A DNA stretch of 64,000 bases from Plutella xylostella (Eukaryota; Arthropoda; Insecta; Lepidoptera; Plutellidae), in assembly GCF_932276165.1 (NCBI RefSeq), contig NC_063995.1, positions 6,200,001 to 6,264,000 of the forward strand, given 5' to 3'. The notes beneath the pieces were generated by a model. That model did no database searches and had not been told where the DNA came from. It worked only from the letters and a program-made list of their open reading frames with translations. Shown piece by piece: positions 34,329 to 45,264 of the stretch (its first letter is position 1; every line of letters begins with the position of its first letter). The translations under genes and the position numbers were made by a program.

Positions 34329-35029
34329 CTGCGAGGGATGGCAGTGTTACCAGCAATGAAATAAATGATTATATATTTAAAGTTTTATAGTGTACCTATC
34401 CCTGCTAAACTATTTGTTCTTGCGTGAGAGTTACATAATTCAAGTTTTTTTTAATGAATAACAGGATACGTCTTTAAGTACCTAGGGCTCAGGAGGTTAT
34501 GTACAACCTTCGATTGATTACTTATACCCTGGGTATTCCTACAAAGTAGAGTGGCGGGACAGTATCTTCGGCCGAGCACTCGTTCCATTGCTAGCTGTTC
34601 ATTGGCCGAGGATACTGACTGGCCACTTTACTCGGTAGGTGTAATCAGAGTATTATGGCAAAGTATCTTAATTTGTAAGTATCACTTGTGTTTGTAAGTT
34701 TACAGTAGGAGAACATTTTTACAGACGGAAAATTGTATGGAATGTGTCAAATTTGGAAATACGATACGAACATTTTACAGCCACGTATTGAATTGGTATC
34801 CTATCTCATATCTATCCATATCGCATCGCTAAATTGTGTATGAAGAATTCTGCGTCACATAACGAGTACATTAGTTATTCTGCTGCAGGCTGCAGTCCGC
34901 TACTCCGTACAAAAATCCACAGTCTATGTTTGTTGTTTCTTTATCCTTTTTTCACGCCCAAACTGCGGAGGCGGCGGCAGATACTGATTTCACTCCCAAA
35001 GTTTTTATAAAGAAAACAGCAATAACGGT
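34329..35029 (-). other. start of the long serotonin receptor intron; small hairpin at 34545-34640
   Basis: A hairpin pairs 'gacagtatcttcggccga' with 'tggccgaggatactgactgg'. The rest shows no feature. Confidence 0.5.
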
Positions 35030-35151
35030 TGACACAGAGTGAGTTTATTAACAGATCAATCAAATTATCTATGGACACTTGGACACATACATAGTACGCA
35101 TATGTAATAATAGATGGCGTTACACTTTACATTTTGTTATAAATCACAACA
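35030..35151 (-). repeat. 3' LTR of the copia element (122 bp)
   Basis: On the - strand the polypurine tract AAGTGGGGG is followed at once by TGTTGTGATTTATAAC. The LTR contains AATAAA in 'ctgttaataaactcactc' and ends TGTGTCA. The TG...CA boundaries are inferred because the 5' LTR is absent. Confidence 0.6.
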
Positions 35152-35178
35152 CCCCCACTTAACAAAATAAAATACAAT

Positions 35179-36233
35179 TTATTTAACATCAAATAAACCA
35201 AACATTGATAAATGCTTGTAGTGGTTATTTTTACACAGTCCTTTAGTTAATAGATCTGCAGGCATTTCTGTGGTAGATAAATATAAAATTTGTACAATAC
35301 CACTAGTAACTTTCTCTCTACAAGAATGATATCTAACTGCTATGTGTTTAGATTTTTTATGGAACACAGGATTAGCAACTAACTTATGGGCAGATTGGTT
35401 ATCATTAAAAACTTGAATTGGGTACATTTCATTAGTAATTTCAAACAATAAATTACGTAAGAATACAGCTTCATTACAGCAATCTGATATGCCCATATAT
35501 TCAGCCTCTGTGCTTGACAAAGCTACAGTAGTCTGCTTTTTAGTTTCCCAACATATAGCACAGTTTGACAACCTAAAGAAATATCCTGTATAAGATCTGC
35601 GGTCAATAACATTGCTCGCCCAGTCTGCATCTACAAATGCTTGTAACTGACTATTACCACTAGAAGAAAACTTAAGGCAATATGTTTTTGTTTTCTTTAA
35701 ATATTTAAGAACCCTCTTAGCATATGCCCAGTGTTCATCATTATAACATTTGTTGAACTGACTCAAAAAATTAACAGCGAATACTATATCAGGACGGGTC
35801 AGTACAGCTATATACATAAGACAGCCTATCAACTGCTGGTAAGGCAACCTAGCATCACATGTCTCACCTTTTGATAAATTTATCTTAGATTCTATAGGCG
35901 TATCAGCTGATTTACATTCAGAAATATTAAATTTATTTAACAATTCTTCAATATAGCTTTCCTGATCTATGGTTATACTTCCCTCTTGTTTATTAACAAT
36001 TACTCTCATTCCTAAGCAATTTTTGATACAACCTAAATCTTTAAGTTCAAATTTCGATGACAAAGCCTCCTTTAATTCTTCAGTTTCCTTTTCACAATTA
36101 GAAAAAACAAAGAAGTCATCGACATACAGGGCAATAATGATTTTTACATCTTTGTTGACTTTAGTAAATAAACATGGCTCTAAATCCGATTTTTTATAAC
36201 CCAATGATTGTAGCAATTCATCAACACGTTGAT
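35179..36233 (-). pseudogene. copia pol, C-terminal part: RT palm with YVDD and RNase H
   Basis: The frame reads QRVDELLQSLGYKKSDLEPC, then IIIALYVDDFFVFSN with the catalytic YVDD of copia RT. Next come the connection (LIGCLMYIAVLTRPDIVFAV) and RNase H (AFVDADWASN, ALSSTEAEYMG, DNQSAHKLV), and the C-terminal copia block KSKHIAVRYHSCRE. It ends with a stop 27 bp before the 3' LTR. No stop lies inside, so decay is slight apart from the insertion. It is the downstream half of the pol gene cut at 36233. Confidence 0.92.
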
Positions 36234-36705
36234 GGGTGGATTTCAACAAGTCCTAAAAAATCTTCATTTCCGTGGACTTTTTTATCTTTAGGTTTTTTAT
36301 ATTGAAAAAGCGCTTTTATTAAAGTGTTTGTTAATGTTAGTGTTCTTACTTAATGGTAAGCAGATAAGTCAAAAACTTAACGAGATACAGATGATCAAAA
36401 ATTTCGTGCCACGGCGATGACACATGCGTTCACGGCAATGAAATAAGCGTGCACGGCAATGAAAAAAACATCCACGGCAATGAAACTAACGTCCACGGCA
36501 ATGAAAGAACTGTGCTATGCATATGAAAGAATCAATCCACTGCATTAAAAAAAACTGTGAGGGAAACGCAAACTTAGACAGATTATGTATGGTAGAAATA
36601 TTTGGATAGATATTGGAACGAAAGAAAGAACGACAGTATAATATAATAAAAAATGAAGTATAGAATTCTTTAAGTAGTATTATGGGGTTCGTATTGCGAC
36701 TTATA

Positions 36706-36857
36706 ATAATTTAAGGTTTACACCAATTCTATGTGACACTACAATTCTACGGTGACAAAGTAATCTGAAGAAATATGGCACCAACTTCAAAAAATAATAG
36801 TTCCTGCTTAGGTATATTTGTACTGTCACATAGAATTGTTGTAAACCTTAAATTATT
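36706..36857. repeat. hairpin MITE inside the 4.5-kb transposon
   Basis: 'aataatttaaggtttacacc' plus 'aattctatgtgac' mirrors 'gtcacatagaattgttgtaa' plus 'accttaaattatt'. Confidence 0.6.
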
Positions 36858-36975
36858 TCTTACATTTTAATTGTTTTTTGGAGTCGTTTTTTTTTATTTC
36901 ACATTAATATCGTTCACAACATATAATTAACCTTACCTATTATAACATCTATATTTTCATAAAGTTTAATTATAC

Positions 36976-37182
36976 ATGTTGCCAGTGATGACCTACGGTG
37001 CCGAAACGTGGTCTTTAGGCCTCTTAAATAGGTTCGGCGTCACCCAGCGAGATATGGAAAGGGCTAAGCTCGGCGTATCTCTACGTGATCGAATCAGAAA
37101 TGAAGAGATCCGTAGAAGAACCAAAGTAACCGACATGGCTTGTAAAGTTCATAAAATATATTACGAGTATGATATGACATGA
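36976..37182 (+). pseudogene. RTE-like LINE reverse transcriptase fragment
   Basis: Reads LPVMTYGAETWSL, then TQRDMERAKLGVSLRDRIRN and EEIRRRTKVTD. This is the post-catalytic C-terminal block common in lepidopteran RTE elements. Only about 65 residues remain. Confidence 0.75.
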
Positions 37183-37217
37183 TCTGTGCTGAATTACAAA
37201 TCACCGAACAAACCACC

Positions 37218-37355
37218 GAAAGCACCAAAACCTAAAGATAGGTGCAGTTAGGTGCACATGTTCGTCAACAGCGAAGTGGGGCGCAGCATGTGCACTTAAC
37301 CGCTCCTCCTCGCTTTCCTCGTCATTGCACCTATCTTAAGGTTTTGGTGGTAGGG
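37218..37355. repeat. imperfect hairpin
   Basis: 'ccaaaacctaaagataggtg' mirrors 'cacctatcttaaggttttgg', and 'gtgcacatg' mirrors 'catgtgcac'. Confidence 0.5.
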
Positions 37356-37453
37356 GTTTTGATGGTGTTGTGTAATTTTACACAGATAACGTGATATTTT
37401 AATGTAATGAGAGTATATTTTAATTTATATATTAATATGAAATGTATTTTATC

Positions 37454-39330
37454 ATCATCAGCCTATAATCATCCACTGCTGAACATAGGTCTCTCCCAAG
37501 GAGCGCCACAACACTCGGTCCTCGGCCTTCCTAATCCAGCTACTACCGGGTACCTGCGTAAGCTTGCACATTTTGAAAGCTATGTCGGTAACCTTAGTCC
37601 TGTGACGGATAACCTCTTTTCTGATACGATCCATTAGAGAAACCCCAAGCGTAGCTCTCTCCATAGCACGCTGAGTGACTTTAAATCAGTGGACCAGTCC
37701 CACTGTAAGTGTCTACATCTCTACACCATACGTCATCAATGGCAGGGTGCACTGGTTGAAGACCTTTGTCTTCAGGCTCTGAGGAATGGCCGAGGAGCAT
37801 AATTATATGTGACGATGATTCCCGAATGCAGCCCAACCCAGTTAGATGCGCCTTTCAGCCTCCTTGTCGAAATTGCTTCTGCCTAGCCGAATAGTCTGCT
37901 TGAGATAGACATATAGTTATCTCACCAACGATCACCGGCTCCCGTTTGATGTGAACATTCTACATGACTTTCGTCTTGCCCAAGTTCATACCGAGGTCTA
38001 CACGTTGGCAAGCAGCATTTAGGCCACTTAGCATCCAGCTGAGTTCCTGCGGAGATGTATATTCTATGTAGGGTTTCGTTTTTCCCGACCTTTTTCTGTT
38101 CCCGGGAAACGGGAATTTTTTTCAAGATTTCCCGGGAATTCCCGGGAAACGGGAATTTATTTTAAATGCTAGTTTTTGCTATTTTCGGGTATTAAAGCAC
38201 TAACAATTAAATCATATAACATATACTTTTATAACTCTTACTTTTATTAATCGTATAGGTAGAAAAAAGCAACAGTCAGATAAATTAACAACCAAAATTA
38301 TAATGATTTGTTTTACATGCAAAATCATTTGTTTTTCTTAATTGTAAATTAAACTAAAGGTATTATGATTAACAGTTTAAAAATAATATTATTCAAAATT
38401 AATTACACTTGTGGCAATGTTTTAGAAAAATTAATTTGTTCAGCGATTTATCGCTCAACCTACTTCTTATTTTAGTTTTTTCTCTGCGTTAGTAATTTTA
38501 TAAAAATAAACGCGGACACAAAACCGGGACATTAAAAAAATATAATTATAAACAAACAAAAACTTTTGTTTGTTTGTAATTATATTTTTTTATTTGTAAC
38601 TTTTTAGTTGTTTCTATTTTATGAAATTTTACGTCAGTAGTTGGGTTTTAGTTCATTAACATTTTTTATTTCAATAATTTTGGTGTTGTTATTTAAATAC
38701 CTACAATATTATGCATATTTTGTAATGTGCAAATCAAGCCCATTCATTTGATACTCCTCACGGCATAGTTGCAAAAATATTTTTTTTTCGATTATCACGT
38801 TATGTTCTCTAGAGGGCGCTATGTACATTTTAATGTAACGTCATCGCGCCATCAATACGCTTCTAACGATACCCCATACATCAAAATCTATCAAGCCGTT
38901 TAGGCTACAGGAGGGAACAAAGAAACAGACAAACATACATACAATCGAAAAACATTAACCTCCTCCTTCGGCATTCGGGTAAAAAATATGACAGACATCA
39001 CACTACCGTTAGCTTTTACATACTCTTTGGTCACATAATAATATGTAAAAGCCGATATTTTTTTTGGTTTTAGGTAGGAGAAACAGATAAATAAAGATGA
39101 AAATATAGCATAGAATCGATGAAAAATAATACCCGGGAATTCCCGGGAATGATATATTTTTTCCCGGTTTCGGGAATGACATATTTCCCGGGAATTCCCG
39201 GGAACGGGAATTCCCGGGAACACGGGAACGAAACCCTAATTCTATGCTATTCTATTATCTGCTGCGGGTGTAAGTACCTGCACCTGGCTCTCTCGAATAG
39301 AACCTTTGTGCATATACCCAAGGTCTAAAC
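37454..39330 (-). pseudogene. RTE-like LINE 3' fragment interrupted by a hAT-like MITE
   Basis: On the - strand the fragment holds GMNLGKTKVM (about 37960-38000), ATLGVSLMDRIRKEVIRHRT (37597-37650) and the 3' end with 'cctatgttcagcagtggatg' and 'gctgatgatga' (37454). The continuation upstream of the MITE lies at 39247-39330. Stops and frameshifts are present. It is a different copy from the + strand fragment at 36976. Confidence 0.7.
38069..39238. mobile_element. hAT-like MITE with 8-bp target duplication ATTCTATG
   Basis: ATTCTATG occurs at 38061-38068 and 39239-39246. Termini are TAGGGTTTCGTT and the mirror AACGAAACCCTA. Subterminal runs of cccgggaattcccgggaa lie at both ends (38098-38155, 39130-39225). 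Internally, 38560-38985 is about 85-90% like the repeat at 44165-44615. No transposase. Confidence 0.85.
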
Positions 39331-39791
39331 TGCCTTTTTAATCTTGGACCATTTCCGACCACGCTGGTCGGTGGGTTCACATAAAATATCTAGATGTGCT
39401 AAATCTAGATATGCAGATTTCCTCACGATGTTTTCCTTCACCGTAAGAGCGAAGGTATACATTTTACTTAAATTCAAAGAACTCATTGGTACATGTCAGC
39501 GCCGGGTTTTGCACCCGCATCTCCGGCATGAGAAGCGGGAGCTTGAGCTAAAACAGATCTTATTTATACATAACGATAATTGTTATACTTATTTTGTGAT
39601 TGTTATTAATGATAAATTATACATTTGGTTTTTATACATCGCCATACGCGCCCGTTTTATCGAACTGCAAAAAGAGGTAATTTGACAAGTCCTGAAGGAA
39701 TTTCAGTCATCGGTATTACCTGTATTACAAAAGATGGTAAATATATTTTTATTTGCCTAATCATATATACCATGGCGATGAAAACATATGT

Positions 39792-39875
39792 CACGGAAAT
39801 GAATAACCTGGCCACGGAAATGAATAACCTGGCCACGGAAATGAATAACCTGGCCACGGAAATTAATATCAAGGC
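39792..39875 (+). repeat. 21-bp tandem repeat
   Basis: Three to four copies of ccacggaaatgaataacctg(g), a local tandem amplification of the transposon's own motif. Confidence 0.85.
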
Positions 39876-40724
39876 CACGGCAATGAATACACATTATTTT
39901 ACAAGACATGGCGATGAAATTTTTTTCATTGCCGTGACTTTTTTTTCATTGCCATAGCAAATTTTGGCCACGGAAACCACGGAAATGAAAGCATGGCGAT
40001 GAAAATCAAGCCATTAAATATAAATAACAAAAAAAGTATTAACTATTCGAAGAAACAAACACTTTATAAGATGACTATTTTCGAAATGCTTTCTTTTGAA
40101 TGCTTACTCAAGAAGACAAACTAAATTTTATAGAAGTTATATCTATCCACGGCGATGAAAGAAAATATGTCCAGTGACCAAAAACAAATATAACTTTCAC
40201 TATAGCGCGAAAACGTGGGCACCTGTGTACCTCTTTCCACGTCGAGTAGTTAAGCGACACTTGTAAAAAACGATTAGCGCACCGAGGAGGGGACCCAAGT
40301 TCATAGATAAAACAATATCCTTGATCATGTTTAGGTCACGGCGATGAAATGTAGTTCTGGGACACATGAATTTTCACTTACCGTTCGTTATATTCTTTAT
40401 TTATTTTAATAAATATATTTCGTAACAATACTTTAACTATTAATGTATCAAATGAAACTAAGTTTAAATCTAAACACTCAATATTTTTTCATCAATGAAG
40501 AATAATACAAAACGAGATGACCTGGGGACAAACACGGCAATGAAAGATTTGGGGGTTTAATATTTTTTTGTAAAATATCCATTAATCCTATTGATTAAAT
40601 ATTTAGTACTTCATATAGATGACTATTCCACATAACCGGAAAAAAATATTATAAAATTAGAACTTTGTTTTTTAGTACCGATTTCATTGATGCCACGCAA
40701 ATTTCGGCCGCGGGAAATTCACCC

Positions 40725-41539
40725 TGATACCATGCTCTTGATGATTGTTTCAAGCCATAAATAGCGCGCTTCAATAGCAAAACTTTGCTCTCATCATCAT
40801 CAGTATTGCACTGCAGTCCGACAGGTTTCATCATATAAACATTTTCATCCAGAAAACCATTTAAAAATGCTGTTTTTACATCTAGATGACAGATATCTAA
40901 GTTAAGCTGAACAGCTAAGGCGAATAACAATCTTAAGGTTGAGTGTCTTAGAACAGGTGCAAAAGTTTGGTCATAATCAATGCCTGGTCTTTGCATGTAC
41001 CCCTTAGCTACCAATCGTGCTCTGTATATAACTTTGTTATTATTATCAAATTTCTTTTTAAAAACCCATTTACACTGCACAATGGTACCGCTAGGAGGAA
41101 CACTGACCAGCTCCCAAGCATCATTGTCCTTAAATGATTTAAGTTCACTTTGCATGGCTAGTTTCCATTGTTCACACTCAGGGCCATTCATTGCCTCATG
41201 AAGAGATAATTCATTAGCACTTAATTCACTTGATACACACACATTACTGAAACCATACCGATCAGGACGTTTACGCAAACGTTTAGAAGGCAAATCTGAA
41301 GTATCTGCAGTCCCTGCAGCGGATTCAGCACCATCGAAGCACTCTGCTGCCGTCCCAGGGAGAGCCCCCATCTCAGGCTCGGCCCTTAAGACTGCTGAAG
41401 AATCCTGAAAGTCCTCTTCCTCCGAGTTTAAACTTTCTTCTCCCATGCTTGGCTTTTCTTCCTTCTCATCCTGACTCTCTAGTTTTCTTGTGTCTATCGT
41501 TTCCCCCACTTCTTGGGTATCTTTTTGTTCTTCCTTCAC
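40725..41539 (-). pseudogene. copia pol, integrase C-terminus to first RT blocks
   Basis: An acidic linker (EEEDFQDSSAVLRAEPEMGA) and the copia block RPDRYGF precede the RT start: EAMNGPECEQWKLAMQSELK, ELVSVPPSGTIVQCKWVFKK, YDQTFAPVLRHSTLRLLFAL, HLDVKTAFLNGFLDENVYM and AIYGLKQSSRAWYQ. The frame is cut right after the AWYQ motif by the 4.5-kb transposon; residues past that point (GEFPAAEICV) come from the transposon end. The first catalytic Asp (DVKTAF) is present. Confidence 0.92.
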
Positions 41540-41603
41540 TGTCGTGTTTGTTGAACTTTCACTTATATCAATGTATGATGAATATTGGCATAAAAATAGG
41601 GAA

Positions 41604-43149
41604 ATACACTCGCGAGCAATAAAAAAGTTGCAGTGTGAGAAGATTATTAACTCGACATGAATAGTGGCTAATTTTTAAGTGAGTGTTAAATTTATTCTAT
41701 GTTTTAAAGCCAAGGGATTTTTATTGGAAAACCATCATTCATTATGCCTTCCTAAGCTACATGTTAGTTGGAGATATTCCAAGTTTTTAACATGATGTCT
41801 ACTAAAGGCCTAAACTTTAGTACAAGGGTACTTAAAATTTCAATTGACTGTGGTTTCACAAAAGCACTAACCGTCTAAGGTCTAGGGTACGTGTACATGT
41901 TGTGTGTGGGTCTTCTACAAATGAACAAACTTGTTGAAGTTATACTATTCAAACAATAAATCAATATTGGTAAAGTTTCAACATTTAATCAATGGTTTGT
42001 TTCGATATTGTATAAGTACATAATCAAATATATACTTTTATTCATGCAGCTGTTTTAAAGAATAAATCTGCGAAGATATTTTTAAATACACCTACGCACT
42101 TATTGGATAGGTATTTGTTCTCAGATCAGTGTTAGGATATCCCTGAAAATATGGGGACTAATTACTAAATAAGGTATTGCATCACCACTAGCTGAAATGA
42201 TGCCAGAAGTACAGCCGAAGAAAGGCGGAAGTGGCGGACATTAGTGGAGACCCTCTGCACCTTTGGGGTGCCAATGGTGCCATACGACTACAATAACAAC
42301 ATAGCACCATAACTCAGTCTTCATCGCAAGGGAGGAAATTAGAACAGGGCGTGATTTTATATGTGCTTACAACCTACCTACTATGTACATTGTATATAAA
42401 TGTTCCCCTGTAAAGTTCCTCGTGTTAGTTTTGATTAAAGCCAGTGTGTAGTTGTGTACGTAGCGGAGTGACCGCTGCCAGTTGAAAGGAACATTCCTCC
42501 ACTGACCAACATGAAATTCTCTATGTTCCGTCCGTTACGTTACGGTTAAGGGTCGGCAAGGGGTGAATCGAGGGTTGGCATTGTCATAGAATTAGAAGAG
42601 TCTAGCTAGGTGCTGAATGATTCGAATTTAAGTAAATGCTTATGGATAACTGTAAATAAAATTCAGAATATCACGAAAAACCACTCCCTTATTGTAACAA
42701 CTGTGTCGTAATTATTAAGAATTTTCATATGATTTTTATCATATTATAAAGTTAAAGGCTTGGACTAGGCGCTAAATACCTTGTTTTTTAATAAACACTC
42801 ACTTATTTTGTGTAAATTAATCCCAAACTTGAGCAATTTTTTTCCCTCAAATCTTCATACAAATATCTATGGCGGCTTTCTGTGTTATAAAATCATAAAC
42901 ACAAGTGACGTTTGACTCAGTTGGCCGCTGGCCTCCAAAGAAGGGTCACGTCGGTTTAGGCAGCACTGACAGCTCGCGATCTTATCGTGTACAGATACAA
43001 AATCACTGCACATTGGTTGTCATTGCACTTTTTCAACATTTATGACACCAACATAATTTGATTTGAAATTGAGGAAGCATAATTCTTCCAGTATATTCAA
43101 TACATTAAATTAAATTAGATAGTGTGCAATATTCTCGTGATATAACAGT
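41604..43149. other. Tc1-like end, LINE 3' fragment, otherwise plain intron
   Basis: CACTCGCGAGCAATAAAAAA at about 41606 follows TA and is a Tc1-like terminus with no partner found. 42175-42302 reads 'gtggcggacattagtggaga', 'ccctctgcacctttggggtg', 'ccatacgactacaataacaa', a common lepidopteran LINE 3' end with an AAC-type tail. Confidence 0.5.
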
Positions 43150-43365
43150 CTCGTAAAGGTCTGATGAGGAGCAGGAATATAGCGAATGGATCTAAGTGAT
43201 GACAATACGCACGAACATTAGGTTAGGTAGGGATCAAAAATACAGTCTCTTGGTGCTGGTTGAGGTATGGTCTCGTGAGGATCTGATGAGGGCAGTAACA
43301 CGGTGGTGGCTCAATTTTATTTCAACGATGTTAATAGCTAAAAGCATCGAGTTTGGGCTATTAAG
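43140..43365 (-). repeat. dispersed, diverged copy of the 53.3-kb satellite unit
   Basis: 'gtctgatgaggagcaggaat' and 'catcgagtttgggct' correspond in reverse to the ~121-bp units at 53337-53705. About two degenerate units. Confidence 0.55.
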
Positions 43366-43779
43366 TATGTTTTTCAGAGAGATAGAAAGAGATTTTATTT
43401 TTCTCTGGATGTGTTAGGTTTACTGGGTTTACTAAGTTCATTCTGTTAATGGCATCAAGTTGTTATGTGTTCATAAGTAATAATTATTTATTAACAAAAT
43501 GCTGTTGGTTCTCCACGAAAGTGTAAAAATAAAATAAATAAAAATAAATTCGTAACGTAAAATTGTCAATGACGGAATTTCTTCTATAGACAGTAGCCAC
43601 AAAGAACAAACGATAGATGGCGTGATTAAAGATACATTTATTCGACACATAGACAGCAACAACAAAAAAAATACAGATTTTAAGAAAAGAAACACATACT
43701 TATACAAAACAACAAAGAAAAAAAAGGATACACATCAAAATAACTGGAAAAAATATAAGCCCCAATTTACTTGTGTGGG

Positions 43780-43955
43780 ACAGGGAGTACTATAATATTT
43801 TTTTGGGGTACTCCCCATCTATGCGAAATATCAGCTTGATATCTTTACCCGTTTCTGAGAAAAAGGGCGGTGACAGACAGTCAGTCAGACAGACGGACAA
43901 CAAAGAGATCCTATAACGGTTGCTTTTTTTCTTTTGACGTTCGTAACCCTAAAAT
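43780..43955 (+). mobile_element. 3' half of a 'ccggccaagtgcgag' family repeat
   Basis: Shares 'cgaaatatcagcttgatatc' and 'tttctgagaaaaagggcggt' with 61141-61372. Confidence 0.6.
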
Positions 43956-44164
43956 TAAGTAAAAATATTATGCTGCTACCAAAAAATGTACTTACAGGTA
44001 TTGAAAATGCGGTATATATAGTACTAAACAAATTATAAACAAACAAAAAACCCAGGGGACCAGCAGAGGGTTCACCATTTAGCTGAATGTTACTTAGAAA
44101 ACGGCCTTGAGTGGCGGTCAAGTTGGTCCCCGCCTGCGATACTTTCCATTAACATTGGGACTTG

Positions 44165-44620
44165 TTTTCATGTTTTTAGCGTACAGTCGGGTTTTTCGTT
44201 TGTTTATAATTGTATTTTTTTATTTGTAACTTTTTAGTGGTTTTTATTTTATGAAATTTTACGTCAGTAAATCATGATAATTTTTTATTTCAATCATTTT
44301 GGTGTTGTTATTTAAATACCTTCAATATGCATATTTTTGTAATGTGAAAATCAAACCCTTTCATTTGATACCTTACACGGCAAAGTTGAATTATTATTTT
44401 TTCGATCATCACGTTATGTCCTCTAGAGGGCGCTTTGTACATTTTAATGGAACGTCACATAGCCTATAACCATCGCGCCATCAATACGCTTCTAACAATA
44501 CCTCATACAACAAAATCTATCAAGCCGTCTAGGCTACAGGAGGGAACAAAGAAACAGACAAACATACATACATACAATCAAAAAACATTACCCTCCTCCT
44601 TCGGCAATCGGGTAAAAAGG
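44165..44620 (+). mobile_element. dispersed repeat also present inside the hAT-like MITE
   Basis: Matches 38560-38985 over about 400 bp ('gaaattttacgtcagta', 'ctctagagggcgct', 'gccatcaatacgcttctaac', 'ctcctccttcggca'). Confidence 0.7.
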
Positions 44621-44624
44621 AGTA

Positions 44625-44800
44625 AGACAGGGGGTCATTCTGAACTTTTGCTCTACGAGTTTTGGAAATTAACAAAAAAAAACCTTTTTCATAGAAACTT
44701 TGTTGGACATGTGACTTTTTACCATGGAAAACGAATATTTTTTTCGCGAATTTGCATATCTCGTAGAACAAAAGTTGTTCCTGTCAAAAATGACCCCTTG
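44625..44800. mobile_element. hairpin MITE
   Basis: 'gggggtcattctgaactttt' with 'ctctacgag' mirrors 'ctcgtagaacaaaagttgtt' with 'aaaatgacccctt'. Confidence 0.55.
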
Positions 44801-45264
44801 AGTCATCCCCTTTTGGCTTAGTATAGCCCTTTTGCGACACTATGTATTTACTTTGCTTTGTCGTCGGGGTTCAGTTGGCTGGAGGATGACCGAAACTTAT
44901 TATCTACACTTTAATACTTGTAGTTACCTTTCTACAAGTAAATACCACATTTGTTTGAGAAAGCTAATCGGGTTCCGAGTGTAGAGTAAAGTGGCACCCC
45001 TATTAATTTCTACTCTTTCCTGGTGCCTACCAGTGTAAGTAAGAATTATACTTACTTACCCTAAAATCACCCAAAATGTACTTGAACTTAATTGTCAATA
45101 AAGTTGGCGAGTAAAAGTTTATCGACCCACTGTGCAAACTTACATGTGTGCGTGTCACTGCGTGTGCTGTGTGAAGAGCATTGAAAACCCAAAATTGGCG
45201 CGGCACGTCACCCTGTACGGGCCCTTAATTTATTGCCAGATTTTGGTCATGTTATTCAAGTACA

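Larger units (their letters stand above)
36234..40724. mobile_element. 4.5-kb transposon with 4-bp target duplication and many copies of a CACGG(C/A)(A/G)ATGAAA motif
   Basis: Ends GGGTGGATTTC (36234) and GAAATTCACCC (40724) are inverted repeats. TGAT flanks both sides (36230-36233, 40725-40728), and removing the element restores the copia frame. The first and last few hundred bases carry more than 20 copies of cacggcaatgaaa-like sequence in both orientations (for example 36263, 36409, 36431, 36452, 36473, 36494, 39792-39880, 39924, 39942, 39992, 40148, 40336, 40534, 40683). No transposase frame. The middle holds RTE remnants and a hAT-like MITE. The superfamily is not known to me. Confidence 0.85.
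35030..41603 (-). mobile_element. Ty1/copia retrotransposon, 5'-truncated and split by a 4.5-kb transposon
   Basis: The two pol fragments (35179-36233 and 40725-41539) become adjacent when 36234-40724 and one TGAT are removed. The gag, protease and most of the integrase are missing. The upstream edge lies near 41603, where a Tc1-like end begins. Confidence 0.85.

Noticed and set aside
34034..34356. Continuous frames reading from the TM6 exon into the LINE tail
   Set aside because: They cross a proper GTCAGT donor, and splicing to 27127 restores the conserved EHVVD sequence.
44435..44821. 128-codon + strand frame
   Set aside because: Runs across two different repeats and has no domain.
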